DNA of 64,000 nucleotides from Aquanectria penicillioides. Lineage: Eukaryota; Ascomycota; Sordariomycetes; Hypocreales; Nectriaceae. Each line of letters opens with the position of its first letter. Positions within the stretch are counted from its first letter, which is position 1. Under the pieces are notes generated by a model, which ran no database searches, was not told the origin of the DNA, and saw only the letters and a program-made list of their open reading frames with translations. Positions 31,417 to 43,659 of the stretch are shown piece by piece. The DNA lies in the NCBI GenBank assembly GCA_003415625.1, contig PYIU01000002.1, forward strand, positions 5,394,001 to 5,458,000, given 5' to 3'. The translations under genes and the position numbers were made by a program.

Positions 31417-32194
31417 TTATTCGGCCTTGCCGTTCTTTGAGCTGGCCTTGAACTTTGCAATCTCCTCCTGGACTCTCTTCTCGACACGAGCCTGTAGCTC
31501 GGGACGGTATCCAAACATGAAGAGAAGCTCGAGCCACACGAACATGGGAGCAAGAAATAGAGCCTGGACAAGGTTGTCCAGAAGAGCCGGGGCACGGCCT
31601 TCGAAGACACCATGGCCAGAAACTGCATAAGCCAGCAGACAATGTGCAGGGATAAAGCGCCCTGGAAAGTACCCTCTGGGTTTTGAGAACGCATGTAATT
31701 GCCAAAGGCAGCTCCGCCCATGCAGAAGGCGGCGAGGATGAACCCGGCAAAGGGCTCAAGGAGAAGATAGAGAGCGGAGTAAACGAAGGCAGCAATTGTA
31801 CCTAGATTGACTTCAAGATAGGGCACGGTGAGCCATGGTGGGAGCTGGATGAGAGTTCCAGTGTAGGTGGCCTAGACGGACGGGTTATGTTAGACTGGGC
31901 AGTGTTTGGAGAATTGAGGACTTCGGGAAGGCCGGAATTGGATGAAGAAGGAGAATAAGGCGACAACATACCATAGTGAAAGCCGAAACGAGAATCATCG
32001 GGACACAGATCATGTGAATGGTGATATTGACTTGATTATGATGGTATGCACCATACTAAAGGAGAAGGTCAGCAAGGGGCCGATTGAGGTTTGCCAAGTA
32101 GAACCGGGAAGCTACAGCGCGCATTGGAGAAGAAACAGCAAGAGCGACAGGGCTGGCTTACAAAGGTCAAGTGATGCTCCAGGTCCAGTGTCAT
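31417..32194 (-). CDS. mpo1: Mpo1/DUF962 family ER membrane dioxygenase
   Basis: Homologue of yeast Mpo1, an Fe(II)-dependent ER dioxygenase in alpha-oxidation of 2-hydroxy fatty acids from phytosphingosine. Minus exons: 32162..32194, 31972..32055, 31417..31871. It starts MTLDLEHHLTF, then YGAYHHNQVNITIHMICVP with the conserved His cluster, then WLTVPYLEVNLGTIAA and several membrane helices. A single-base break lies at 31614-31617: the family text FLGHGVFEGRAPALLDN needs a Gly codon GGC where only two bases remain, after which the frame is correct to the stop (KASSKNGKAE). With one base added the protein is 190 aa, the usual length. The first exon codes for only 11 residues. The break is probably a sequence error. 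Confidence 0.88.
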
Positions 32195-34883
32195 GATGAG
32201 ATGCGGAGGTATTGTTTGGCGGTTGGTTGGTTGGTTGGCTCAGGTGGCGGCAGTGAGAGAGGAAGTGTGTGAGAGTGAGCAGTCAAGAGCTGCTGTATGC
32301 TGGATACGAAAATGAGAGTAACCGAGAAATATCTACTAGAAACGCCACAGTCGGCGAGGTGGTGGTCCGTGGGCTAGTAGACGCTTTGTTCCACAGGGAG
32401 GCACCAGAGGGGTGGGAAATCCGGGGGAGATGAAGGCTGATGGCGGATGGTGGATAGCACGGAATGGCGAGATTTTGGGATGGGCGGGCGGATGGGGCGA
32501 CTATTATATGCCGAGGCCGAATGATTGAGCCAGGAGGCGTTCAATTGGAGAGGGTTGCGGAAGCAAGAATGAGAGAAACACAGCGTGAGAAATGAGGGCG
32601 AGGGTGTCACGACACCAAGTGGACAAAAAAAGAGGAGAAACGCCGGTGTATGGGCCGGGAGGAGAAGACTGGAGGGTGCAATGCAATGCCGCTCCGGCCG
32701 CGAAGTGTTGCGTTGTTCATATGCTTTTTTTGTGCTGTTCTCCCTGGCTTCAACGTGGGGCAGGAGTGCCTCGGATCAACTCCTCCCCCTCATTCTTTCC
32801 ACCCCAAAACATCCAATGCCTACGAATGAAGCAGGTAGCCTGGCCACTCTTCTTTCCCGTTTAACCGCCTAGAAGAAGACTGGCAACACCCTCCGCTGGG
32901 AGTAAGTGCTGGGAGTTCCAAAAGTGTTGAACCAACCCTGGCGTCCTTCCCCGGATTCGGCCACACCCTCTCCCAAATGTTCCCCTGCGTGTCAGGCCAC
33001 ATTTCTATCGGACACAAGGACGCAATACGCACCCGTCCACGCATACATGACCATTGAGGTATTAGGAAGCCTTGGACATTAAAACCACTAACCTATCTAT
33101 GTAGTTGCTTGCCTCTGGAACAAATGGGTTTCAGCTCGTCTTGGAGTCGACTGAGGGAGCCCTTCTTCCTCCCCCCCTATGCGAGTCCGTCCAGTGTGAG
33201 CACGATATCAACTTCCGTATATGGACAATGGCGGCCCTCTGATCCCCCGTCTTATCCCGTGTAGAGGTACTACTTTGCTGCTAGTTGCTCCTACCGCCGC
33301 CACCGCTGCAAATGCAGGCTTATGATTGCACCACAAGTGACTGGTGGAACTCGTAGGTACGGGACGAGTGAAGGTGTGGACTGACATTCGACGAACATTG
33401 CCCCCTGTTGTTGGGCTCGGGCTCCAAGCGCTACTGTAGCTTCGGCCTTCATGGCCTGGAAAGACTCCGAGTGGCTTTGCAACCTTTCCAGCAGGGGGTT
33501 TCTTGCGCCGCCGTTTCCCCCCATGGGTATGGACCTGGACCTTTCCAAAACGCTTATGGCATCTTTGCACAGCTTCTATTCATGGCCTGGCTTGCATCTG
33601 GCCAAGTGGATGCCGGAAATTTATCTGGGCTCCCTGATTCAGATTTTCATGCAGTGGCGTTCATGTGTAGTCCGTATCCAGCACGTTACTAGCTGACCAG
33701 TCGACATCAAGGTGTACCTGTCCATCAGCAACGGGTGGCTGTAGGAAGACAGTCTTTTCGTTGTAAAAGTGCACGCTCTGTCCAATCCCGTGTGCGTAGG
33801 TGTTCACTACTGGATTATGCTCGATGACGAATTGAGTCTTTCCAGGACCTGCAGCAAACAAAGAGGTTGAAAGAACATAACAAAAGCCAGCATACCTCAC
33901 AGGGATGCCGGCAGAGGTAGCATTAAGCTTATTTCCGCTTACCAATCTGTAGCTACGTGCTCGCCTAGGTATTTTATGGAGGACTAGGTGCGGCCATCGC
34001 TCATGGTATGTGGTGTGGCTAGCGAATGTGGTACAATCGGCGCCAAAGAGTTCCTTGTAACCTAGGATCTGCGTTGTGCTCCTAATAAGTCTCAACCACA
34101 GTATAGCTGAAAGATATGCAATATTAAAGAATGTTTTTTCAATCAAATGTATCGAGCTTTCCTCTAAGATGAATCGATCTGGGTACTTGTTTTTAAGCGA
34201 CGGCAGGATTCAAAGAAACTACCTACCTAGGCAAAAATTAAGGGACTGGGCGACAGACTGAGGCAAGCAAGAACCGAAGTCACTATGTAGCCGTGCTATT
34301 GCTCCAAGGCCGCAATGCGCACGGACCAGGCAACACGCTGATTGCGATTCGCTCCTCGAGCGCGCGCCGCGCTCAACCACCACTGGACAAGATTTCTGCC
34401 ACTCCACTGCGACCTTGTTCAGCCTCGCCTCTACGACAAAACCTCCTCCATCATCGCCCTCCCCCCCAACGAACCGATCCATCTGCGTCGGGAAGGCCAT
34501 CGGCGCAACCTCCACTCGACGCTCGACAACGGCGGGTGCTTGCGTGTTCTGGTAGCCTGGTGCCCTGCCTTTACGCTTTTACTTGCGCCGCCCCTGGGCT
34601 TTCGCTTTGGTTTGGCCTTGCTCCGACCTTTCGATCGCGCGACGCCATCCCCGTGAACCGCTGTCCGCCTGTCCCCCCCTACCCATTGCCGTCTATACTT
34701 CGATTCTACTCAGTCGCGCTGCTCCCACACCCTCATAGCGCCAGGAGTTGACCCCAAGAGCCCTAACCAAGCCTTCTGGTTTAGGAAGCGCGGTCTGCCG
34801 TTTCTCGAGCCTCGACCTTTTCGCCTTGTGCCCCAAACCGAACGAACCCTTGGCCCCTATCGCTGAATCACACCTTTTTCATC
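32195..34883. other. Intergenic region between MPO1 and RPB7
   Basis: 2.7 kb. The left end holds the MPO1 promoter with a GGTT repeat near 32219-32242. The right end (34330-34880) is a CT-rich promoter and leader for RPB7. In between no gene is convincing; a 161-codon minus frame at 33661-34146 is discussed under the rejected items. Confidence 0.45.
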
Positions 34884-35557
34884 ATGTTCTTCCTCTACAA
34901 CATGGAGCGCAGGGTCACCCTGCACCCTTCCTACTTCGGGCGCAACATGCATGATCTGGTAACGAGCAAGCTCCTGAAGGATGTGGAAGGCACATGCGCT
35001 GGAAGCTACTACATCATTTCCATCATGGATACCTTTGATATCTCAGAAGGCCGCATCCTTCCCGGCAACGGATTGGCTGAGTTTACTGTCGGTTATCGCG
35101 CAGTCGTGTGGCGACCGTTCAAGGGCGAGACTGTATGACTGCCATCTGCCGAATCGTGCTTGTTCAGCAGGCTGACCCATCTCAGGTTGATGCTGTAGTG
35201 TACTCCATCAACCCTCAAGGTTTCTTCGCCCAGGCGGGACCTCTTCGACTCTTCGTATCGGCGCACGTACGTTAGGTATTCCCTGGTGCCACCTGGCAGC
35301 TACTGATCGTTATTGTAGTTGATCCCCAGCGATATCAAATGGGACCCCAACGCCACCCCGCCCCAGTTCACCAACAATGAGGACACAGTGATTGAGCCCG
35401 GAACTCATGTCCGAGTCAAGATCATCGGAACCCGTACCGAGGTTGGAGAGATGTGGGCTATTGGCAGCATCAAGGAAGACTACCTGGGGTATGTTGATGC
35501 CTAAGCCCTCAAATTGGCCAATTGCTAACAATGCCGTTTAGTTGCCTACAAGACTAA
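34884..35557 (+). CDS. rpb7: RNA polymerase II subunit Rpb7
   Basis: Forms the Rpb4/Rpb7 stalk of RNA polymerase II, contacting nascent RNA and initiation factors in the nucleus. Four exons: 34884..35132, 35186..35266, 35319..35488, 35542..35557; 171 aa, identical to the canonical length. The N-terminal tip domain (MFFLYNMERRVTLHPSYFG) and the OB/S1 domain (VDAVVYSINPQGFFAQAGPL) are clear. The C-terminus IGSIKEDYLGCLQD is split by the last intron, so the final exon codes only the last four residues. All introns fit GTATGT/GTACGT...TAG and restore the frame. No anomalies. Confidence 0.97.
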
Positions 35558-36245
35558 TTTATGAATATGACGACGAATGAACATACTCGATTTAGATTGT
35601 TTGCAGTTGTCTTTCTCAGACTTGTCGATTTGGACCTAAACACTACCACATAGACCAGCCCGTCAACCATACCCACGTTATTGTAGCGGTGCGGAGTTTT
35701 GGCTATTTGAACACTGGGCTGCGACTGTTTTGGGGCTTGAGGATTGAGATGGAGATTTCGGGACCAACACTATTGCTATATGAAAAACAGAGGACCTTTG
35801 GCCTGCAGATGGCTACTGCTGGGTGATGATGGCTCCAAGCCCATGGACCAAGTCGCTTGCTTTGAAGGGGTTTGCGGCATCTTCTCCCACGAGCCCTGGC
35901 TGCGGGCGACTAAACTTTTGACGCGAGATATTAGAAATTGAGAAACAGATACCCCAAAACATCTGCGCCCTACGCCCTATTACGTATATTTTCGGCTGCT
36001 GTATTATGCCGGCATGCACCATCTTGGTCTGGTGATCTTCCGCTGCAACCCCACACTCTGGAGTGACCCCCACTCTGGGGGCAAATAGAACCGCCATCGA
36101 AGAATCAACGTCGACAATTCAAAAGGCCAGTTGAAGCCTAATAAGTGGACGTATCTCACTTTTCAATCTCCTGTAACAATCTCTGGGCGATCAATTCAGT
36201 CGTCGGTCCACTTCCGCAAACGACCCCGCCCCCAAAATCTAAATC
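35558..36245. other. Intergenic region between RPB7 and the aldolase gene
   Basis: 688 bases: RPB7 3' sequence followed by the aldolase promoter. No gene seen. Confidence 0.5.
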
Positions 36246-37380
36246 ATGAAGGCCTTCACCTCGCAATCGCTCCGCCTCGGGGCCTCTCTTTCGATAAGGA
36301 ACTCGCTCTGCGTGCGGGGGACCGTAAGAAACATGTCCGCGATGCAGGCGTCGAACCGGTTACGAACGGCACTGAATGATGGACGGACCTCGCTCGGCGC
36401 ATGGCAGATGCTTCCCGGCGCTAACATATCGCGAGTGCTGGCGCGATCTGGGGTTGACTGGGTCTTGGTCGATTGCGAACATGGAAACCTGGATGGTATG
36501 AGAGCTGGGTTCCGCTCGATGAACGAGACGACAATAGAAGAGGCACTGATTTTGGTCTTAGATGGCGCGATGCATGATGCCGTGCCGGCAATTGCCGCGT
36601 TGGGGGTATCCCCAATTGTGAGGCTGCCCGATATGCAAGGGTGGATGGTGAAGCGTAAGCCATCGAGTTCTGCTCTATAGTTTCAGGCAATAACTAATCA
36701 TCGGTTCTCCAGGAGCTCTTGACAGTGGAGCCCATGGGGTATGTAACATGAGAAAGTCTAGAATTGCTCGCTTTGTTGACAACTATCTAGATCGTGGTGC
36801 CATTACTCCGCACGCCTGATGAGGCTCGACAACTCGTGGAGTCTGCCAAGTTTCCACCCTGGGGTAAACGCGGCTTCGGGTCACCCATTGCCTCTGAGCG
36901 CTTCAATCCCGTCCCAAGCTTTACCGAGTATCTACAACAGGCAAATGATGCCCTTTTAACCATTGTTCAGATTGAGACCAAGGAAGCTCTCGAGTCCATA
37001 GATGAAATTGCTGCCGTTGAAGGCATTGATGTTCTGTTTATTGGACCTTTCGACCTGGGTTCGTGTCTGGTCTCAATTGTCTCTATGAAATAAGTAATAG
37101 CTAACCAGGGGTAGGAAACAACATTGGACATCCTATCATTAACGGCGTAATGAAACCAGAACTAGATGAAGCGATTGCCAAGGTTCTTTCTGCTAGCAAA
37201 AAGGCCGGCAAGAAGTGTGGAGTTTACTGCATCGGGGGCGAGCAAGCTAAGTTATTCGCGGAGCAAGGGTTCGATATGATGAATGTCGTAACGGACTATA
37301 CGGCCCTTGAGTTTGTGGCCAAGGAGCAGATTAGCTTTGCCTCTGAAGCGGCAAAGCCAGTCAAAGGACAGTCATATTGA
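36246..37380 (+). CDS. HpcH/HpaI family aldolase, possibly mitochondrial
   Basis: Metal-dependent class II aldolase of the 2,4-dihydroxyhept-2-ene-1,7-dioate or 2-dehydro-3-deoxyglucarate type, which cleaves or forms 2-keto-3-hydroxy acids around pyruvate. Exons: 36246..36495, 36562..36654, 36713..36738, 36791..37058, 37115..37380; 300 aa. Hallmarks are WVLVDCEHGNLD, PIVRLPD (Arg), QIETKEAL (metal-binding Glu) and GPFDLG (metal-binding Asp). Exon 3 is only 26 nt. The first 35 residues are basic and Ser-rich without acids and could be a mitochondrial presequence; a second Met (MSAMQ) could serve as a cytosolic start. The substrate cannot be read from the sequence. Its stop is 48 bases from the stop of the glutaredoxin-like gene, which runs the other way. 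Confidence 0.92.
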
Positions 37381-37427
37381 AGAACTCTTCCCCTAGTATG
37401 AGCTCAACAGACGATTCAAATAAGCGT

Positions 37428-37823
37428 TTAGTTTTGTTCAGCCTTGTCCATCTTTTCAATAACCTGGTCAACAGTGAACCTGTGCATCAATTTGATAGCT
37501 TTTCCAGACTTGGCGGGGTTCTCCTCAGGAGCCGTAGCCTTGCTGATGTGAATCTTTTTTGTATATCAATAACAATGATAATGTGAAATGCATTTGCAGG
37601 GACAAATGTTGCGTACCACGGGGACATCAAAGTCATAAAGCATCCTCCAAGACTTTGACACGGGCTCTGAAGCGTCGACATTGATTTCCTTGTAGGCGAA
37701 TGGGCGCTTGTCCCAGACATCAGACAACACACCCTTTGCTTGGCTACAGAGACCGCAGGTCTCGCGGGTAAAGAAGGTAATTCTGCACGATTGTTGCAGA
37801 AGACGGCGAGTTGCGAAGAACAT
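37428..37823 (-). CDS. Glutaredoxin-like (DUF836) protein
   Basis: Small thiol-redox fold protein resembling yeast YDR286C. Minus exons 37617..37823 and 37428..37553 give 110 aa with the intron in phase 0. CRITFFTRETCGLCSQAK contains the CxxC redox site, followed by the thioredoxin-fold beta strand FAYKEINVD and the cis-Pro region DFDVPV at the exon border. The basic N-terminus (MFFATRRLLQQSC) may target mitochondria. It is transcribed divergently from the CHORD gene. Substrate unknown; family call good. Confidence 0.88.
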
Positions 37824-38225
37824 GCTTGCGAGCTTGAGAGGAGAAGAAACGAGCGAAAAAGAGAAAGCGGTAAATGAAAGAGCAGATATTTCCGGAATGG
37901 ATTTTCAATTTCTTATTATACAGATGTCGTCGAAATTGGAAAAATGGTTCGAGAGATCGCAGCTCCTTGCAGCTGTCACATAGAACCGTCGTCGAAAATA
38001 CCACGGTCTAATCGCATATTCTCCGACAGAGCTCGACCCCGCATCCAAAGCGGAAGGCGGTGAAGCAAGAGCTCCCGCGCGTCCAGCGTCATCGGGGCAG
38101 GAATTCTAGAAGCTCCCACCCCACCAACGACTCTGCGATACTCCATCTTTTCATTTTCACTATAAGACCCAATTTCTGAGAATCAGAGACTGTATCTCGA
38201 TCTAGAGCCGCCGCAGTCTTCCAAC
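37824..38225. promoter_or_regulatory. Divergent promoter region, glutaredoxin-like/CHORD
   Basis: 402 bases between two divergent starts, so it should serve both. No specific binding site was recognised. Confidence 0.45.
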
Positions 38226-39312
38226 ATGGCTCAAAAGTGCGTTCACCAGGGTTGCGGCAAGGAGTTCACAGACCCGACCGAGAAGTGCGCGTACCACCCT
38301 GGTCCTCCCGTCTTTCATGAGGGGCAGAAAGGTAAGCAACGAACCCGACGAGATCATCGAGCTGCGCACCCTTCTTCCAATTACGGAATCTGAGCTCCCG
38401 CTATAGGATGGAAGTGCTGCAAGCCGCGTGTCCTCACTTTTGATGAGTTCATGGACATCCCGCCCTGCACAACTGGAACCCACTCCACCACCGACAAGCC
38501 CCCGGCGGTTGAGGAGAAGCCCCAGCAAGACGAAGCGGCGCTGGCCAAAAAGATCGAGGCTCTCAATGCTGCTACCCCAAGCCGCGCACCTATCCAGCCC
38601 GCCCAGCATGCTCCAACCCCGCCGCCTCCTCCCCCGGAATCCGAGGACGACGAGCCAAGCCTGGAGATTCCGGACGGAGCTACATGTAAGCGAAAGGCCT
38701 GCGGCGCTACCTACAGGAAGGGCAGTTCGAGAGATGATGAGAACTGCGTGCACCACCCTGGCGTGCCCATATTCCACGAGGGCAGCAAGGGTTACTCGTG
38801 CTGCAAGAGGAGGGTGCTTGAGTTTGACCAGTTCATGAATATTGAGGGTTGCAAGGAAAAGACTAGGCACTTGTTCGTTGGAAGCGGTAAGAAGGACAAG
38901 GCGGATGCCAGCGGCGAAGAAGGTTTGTCTACCGTTAGGTAAGTTCCCCCATGTTTCGAACTTACGGAACCTATTCGCCTAATATGAGCACAGACACGAC
39001 TTCTACCAGACCCCGGCCAGCGTTATCGCATCCTTCTTCCTCAAGAAAATCAACAAGGATATTGCCAAGGTGGAGTTCCAAGAGAAGCAGGTGGTGTTGG
39101 ACCTCACGACATCGGATTCGCCTCCGAAACGGTACAAGGCAGACGTCCCGCTGTTTGCCACTATCGATACCGCCAAGTCATCATACAAGATCCTGGGAAC
39201 CAAGTTGGAGTTGGTTCTTGCCAAGGCTGATGGATCATCTTGGCCAGTGCTACGAAGCGATGATGCCTTGACAGGCGAGATCCTCCAGGTTGGCCGGGCT
39301 GGCCGAGCGTGA
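38226..39312 (+). CDS. CHORD-CS domain co-chaperone
   Basis: Zinc-binding CHORD protein related to plant RAR1 and animal CHORDC1/melusin, which act with Hsp90 and Sgt1. Exons 38226..38331, 38407..38938, 38994..39312; 318 aa. CHORD-I lies at residues 5-65 (CVHQGCGKEF...CAYHPG...GWKCCKPRVLTFDEFM). A Pro/Glu-rich linker separates it from CHORD-II near 155-215 (CKRKACGATY...CVHHPG...GYSCCKRRVLEFDQFM). A C-terminal CS (p23-like) domain starts at RHDFYQTPASV. Both zinc modules keep all Cys and His. Cytosolic co-chaperone role is inferred from the family. Confidence 0.94.
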
Positions 39313-39697
39313 TGGACAAAAGTGACACGCTGTAGAGATGGAATGACCTTTTAGGGCGATGTACATGGTGAGGCGCGGAGTTAGGCGGGTGATTGGTGAA
39401 GAGCAGGCGTTGCGAAAGAGACGTTGACTTCCAGAAGGGGGTTACGATTACAATGGGTGCTATTATGCGAGCTAGATGACCTTGGAAAGTGACATGGAAG
39501 ACGAGCAAATGATATCAAGATGAGAAATTATACGAAATACAAGCTGCATTATGAATTGAAAAGGGGGATTGCCCCGAACAGTCACCCGTATATCCGACTC
39601 ATCACCTTCCAAATATAGAATGCACCTTTGAAGTCTGCTTTTTACTTTTCAATTGACGATTACCAATTGATACTATTGCACTTTCACGGATACACTC
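39313..39697. other. Convergent 3' region between the CHORD gene and the MFS gene
   Basis: 385 bases separating two stop codons on opposite strands. AT-rich toward the right. Nothing coding seen. Confidence 0.5.
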
Positions 39698-41141
39698 CTA
39701 AACCGGCTTGCTCCAGCTGCGCTTGAGCGACCTGGCGACGAGGATGATTGCCCCTCCACCGAATATGGTGACTCCGGCCCAAACCCATGCAGCCTGATAG
39801 CCCATTTTCTTCCTCAGAGCGCCTGAAATAGGAGAACCGAATAGCAACGCCACTGACATGACAGAGAAGGCCATTCCGAATCTTGTTCCAATCTTGCTTG
39901 CGTCCGCGGTCAGCCTCACGAAAATCGTTGGCTGCAGCGCAAAAAAAGTTCCTGTGAAGAAGCCCTGGAATATGATAGCCACGACCAGGCGGGCTGAGCT
40001 TTTGGCGGTGAGAAGACAGAGGCTAGTGATGGAGAGTGCAACCGTTGTAATTACAATCATGTTCATTGGTCCAGCGCGATGGGCGAGGAAAGCAGGCAGA
40101 ATGCGACCAAGAATTGAACTGGCGTTGAGGATGGCGAGGATGTAGAGCGCAAAGTTGGATGAGACAATGCCTTCGTCCAACGCGTAACTCCCGATGTAGA
40201 CGAAGGGGGTGTACATGCCTAGGAATACGACGAAGCATCCGAACACAAACAGAAGGTATGGCCAGTCGTGGAACGCAGTTGTGTCGATAAAGGACCGCCT
40301 TTGTCGGTTCTGCGATGCGGTGTCTCTGGTTCGAAGGACGATGTTTGCAACGACGAGAAGGACGAGTAGAAGCAGCGCCAGTGCTCGAACAGCCCAGGGA
40401 AGTCCAATCTTGGGGTACAGCTCTCGAAGCATGATGGGTAAGAGAACGCTTGACACAAGTTAGCCATTGCATTCACGAAGAAAAAGCCCAAAGACGGAGC
40501 ATCATACCCTCCAAATCCACTTCCAGAGGCCGCGATGCCATTTGCCAGCGGGAGCTTGGTCGTGAACCACAGCGAGGTGATTGCAACGCTAAGGAGAGAC
40601 AAACATCCTGCGCCTACGCCGATGAGCACGCCTTGGGCGAGCATGAGATGCCATAGCTTCGTACACAGGCTCTGAAGAACGGTGCCAACCACGATCAGAA
40701 GCGATCCAGCGGTCAGGAGGTGGCGGAAATAGCCGGCATCGTAAATGGGGCCCACGATGAAGCCGAGAAACACCATCAAAAACGTCTGCAGAGAACCCAC
40801 GATTGAGATTTCAAACGGGGTGTGGTGCTCGAGAAGCCCGGCCTCATAGATGGTCTGGAACGTGCCATAGCTGGATATCAGACCTGGACAGCAATCTAGG
40901 GTCAGTATCTCACCTCGATGGCGGCATTCTTGGTCATGTTGCTCAAAGCATTGAATCTCGAAATCTTACCCCATGTCGCAAAGTACAGGCAAAACGAGCC
41001 CCCGGCCTGAAGCCATGCTCGATGGCCTCCGTTGGGAACACTCGAGGGGGTGACGTTTGCAGGCGAAGCCACCGCACGCGAATTTTCCTCTACAGTAAGA
41101 CTGACGTCTGAGGACTTCGGTCGTTCTTTCGAGCTCCCCAT
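39698..41141 (-). CDS. MFS transporter, monocarboxylate-permease-like
   Basis: Twelve-helix major facilitator protein of the fungal monocarboxylate (MCT/MCH) type. Minus exons 40970..41141, 40508..40883, 39698..40448; exactly 433 codons (432 aa). The soluble N-terminus of about 45 residues ends in GGHRAWLQAGGSFCLYFATWG, the usual MCT-like entry into helix 1. GSLQTFLMVFLGFIVGPIYD and ANGIAASGSGFGG follow. After the central loop (RTRDTASQNRQRRSF) come six more helices. A 24-T tract lies 214 bases upstream. It sits tail-to-head with the FAD hydroxylase next door and may move the precursor or product of the isocyanide locus, but that is only positional inference. Confidence 0.9.
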
Positions 41142-41825
41142 TCTCAGATTAATGGCCTGTTAGTTCGGCGGCACAGCCGTCATGGACGATAATAGATCTC
41201 TTGTTCCACAACCGGGGGATGCGGCCCCTTCTAAACCGCATTTCCGCGCCCACCGTGGCTTCGGCAACAACAGAATCCCCTACTACTCGTGACCCCGGAT
41301 ATCCCCAAGAGGGCGCGTATTTCCTCATCGTCATCGGAAATCGAAGCATCGACCTTTTTTTTTTTTTTTTTTTTTTTTCCCTCTTTTTCCATCCCACTCG
41401 GCGTCTCATTTGTAATCCCCCGTGCTCGCCTAGAAGAGCAAGTGCTCCGCCTGACGTCGTAAACGAACGACAAAACTTCTCCACCGCGGGGCCCGATCAG
41501 ATAAAAAGGAACCTTTGCCGAGTCGGAAATGCCGACATGGTACCGGGCATTACAGAGCTTTGCCGTCCATTAGCAGACCATACCATGCCATTACCCTGTT
41601 ATGCCACTCAATTTCAACGTCAGCGAAGTCTAGGGCGACTCACTTACACAAAGCCAAGATGGAAATTTTTCTCTGCTTCATGCCTCACTACACGGACTGC
41701 CAAGGATCAAACCGGTTCCTGAAACAGCCGCACGTACGATTGGGGCATACCAGTCAAGCTTAGTTATAGTAAAGAATCTGGATATACAATCCTGGTAAGG
41801 GGAAGAAAAGACGCTACGCTACAAA
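41142..41825. other. Spacer between the FAD hydroxylase 3' end and the MFS promoter
   Basis: 684 bases holding the MFS promoter and the hydroxylase 3' region, with a 24-base T run at 41355-41378 (poly-A on the transcribed strand), a typical nucleosome-excluding promoter element. No gene. Confidence 0.5.
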
Positions 41826-43659
41826 TCATTGCCCCTTGGCAAAGAGCTCATCTAGATACTGCTTCCAAGAATCGTCCCCACTCGCGACGTATCCGATGTA
41901 CATATCCGGCCGTACAACAACGACGAAAGAATCCTCTGGCTTGACCCACTCGGCTGTGAATCTCTTGCCCACAATTGTCTTGGCCTGAGCCTCATTTTCT
42001 TGCTGCGGCTGTCCCTGCGCCGGCAAGACATGGTACGAGGCCGCCACAGAATCATAGTCGAACGAGGCCTCCGGGTGCTGGCCGATGAACAACACCTGAA
42101 ACTTTCCATACGTGGTCACGGTGTACAGTCTCGTATTTTCGGAGCCGGTAACCGATTTCATGATGATGTCAGGGCATCGGTGGCCGGCTTTCCAGATGTC
42201 GTGTTGAGACTCCTTGACAAGCGGAGAAGACATTCCATCGTATGAAACTCCCATACCTGTGAGATTTGTCAGTGGTTTGAAATCAGAAACTATGGCGAGT
42301 GGACAGTCTTGGAACTTACCTGTGATGTAGGCGGCATTGCGTTGAATCGTCGACACGTACTTCTGCGCCTCGCGGACAGTGTCTCGAACGAGGGCGGCGG
42401 CTACACCAATAACCTCCGAAGCCGTAGTTCTGCGCTCAATGTCGTAGCTTCTAATGATGTTGTTGATAGTATCCTTGCTCATTCCAGGTTGGAGGGCCAT
42501 GGCTAGGCGCCAAGCAACACCAAAGGCGTCAGCGACACCGGTGTTCAGGCCCTGGCCACCGTTGACCGAATGCACGTGTGCGGCATCTCCGGCGAGAAGA
42601 ACACGGCCAGATCCTTCTTTTGAGACGAAAGACGAAGCAATTCTTTCCTTGACTATTGACATCGAGTTAGCTCTGATCACTTATACATTGCGAAGTGGGG
42701 TCATTTGACGTACCATCAAAGGTGCTGTACCACTCCGTCTTGAGAAAATCAACGCGATAAGGCGCCATGTGCTTCTTGATTGACTCCTGAGCAAGTTCTT
42801 GGGTGACTTCGCCCTCGAGGAGAACGTAGAAACGGCAGAGACCACGCTCTCGGGGAATCCAGGAGACACGCGACTGGCCATCCAGTTCAAAGGTAATGAT
42901 TTCAGGGCAAACGGGGAAGTCGGTATCGATAAAGGTATCCAGAACAGCCCAAAGCATTTCGGGCTTCGTGCCGCTGAAGTCGATTCCCAAAGCGCTTCGG
43001 ACAGTGGATCTTGCACCGTCGGCACCGAGGGCATACTTGCTGCGGATCTTGCAACCAGTTTGAGTCACAATCTCGACAGACTCGTCGTCTTCGGAGACGC
43101 TGAGAACTTGCTCATTGTAGTGGATTCGTCCCTCAAGACGGGTCGCCATCACCTTCTCCACCACGGGCTGGCCGATCATGAGGAAGTTTTTGTGCATGGC
43201 ATGCTCGATGCTCACCCACCACTGGTTTTGGCGAGACTTGAATTCTCCATTGCTGAAGGTAGAACTGGCTGTACGGGCATGAGTATGAGGCGACGACAAA
43301 GTAGAATTGGGGATGGGGCTTCCATAATTACTCACTGTTGCACTTGAGGCCTTGGGGCAAAAGCTCATCCAAGATGTTGGCTACTTCAAAATATTGTTGT
43401 GTTCGAGCGTTCAAGGCGTCCGCACGTCCAAGATCAAGAGTCCTTGGTTTAGCATCTTTAATTTCTGTAAGTTTCTCTTCGGGCCAAATTGGATGTGCAT
43501 GTTCATTACCAAGGATCAAGACTGAGATGCCCAGCTCATGGAGAAGGAGTCCAGTAAAAAGACCAGTAGGCCCGCCTGTGCCAATTAGTTAGCCTCCGGT
43601 GTCAGTGACGATTAGGGAGAGTAGTTACCCCCAATAATAGTGACATCGACTTCTTCCAT
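41826..43659 (-). CDS. FAD-dependent aromatic hydroxylase (phenol hydroxylase/PHBH type)
   Basis: Flavoprotein monooxygenase that would hydroxylate an aromatic ring using NAD(P)H and O2. Minus exons 43629..43659, 43336..43575, 42714..43268, 42320..42652, 41826..42256; 529 aa. The N-terminal Rossmann motif IIGGGPTG is split by intron 1. DGARSTVRSALG and GDAAHVHSVNGGQGLNTG are the second and third FAD motifs. The C-terminal 150 residues form the thioredoxin-like domain typical of phenol 2-monooxygenases (SFVVVVRPDMYIGYVA). There is no signal peptide or membrane anchor. It is divergent from the isocyanide synthase-dioxygenase across 1.4 kb, consistent with shared regulation and a role tailoring an aromatic isocyanide, though this is inference. 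Confidence 0.9.

Noticed and set aside
33661..34146. 161-codon minus-strand frame, with text such as FVIEHNPVVNTYAHGIGQSVHFYN
   Set aside because: No recognisable family, no leader or intron signals, and it lies in AT-biased intergenic DNA; perhaps a gene relic but not supportable.
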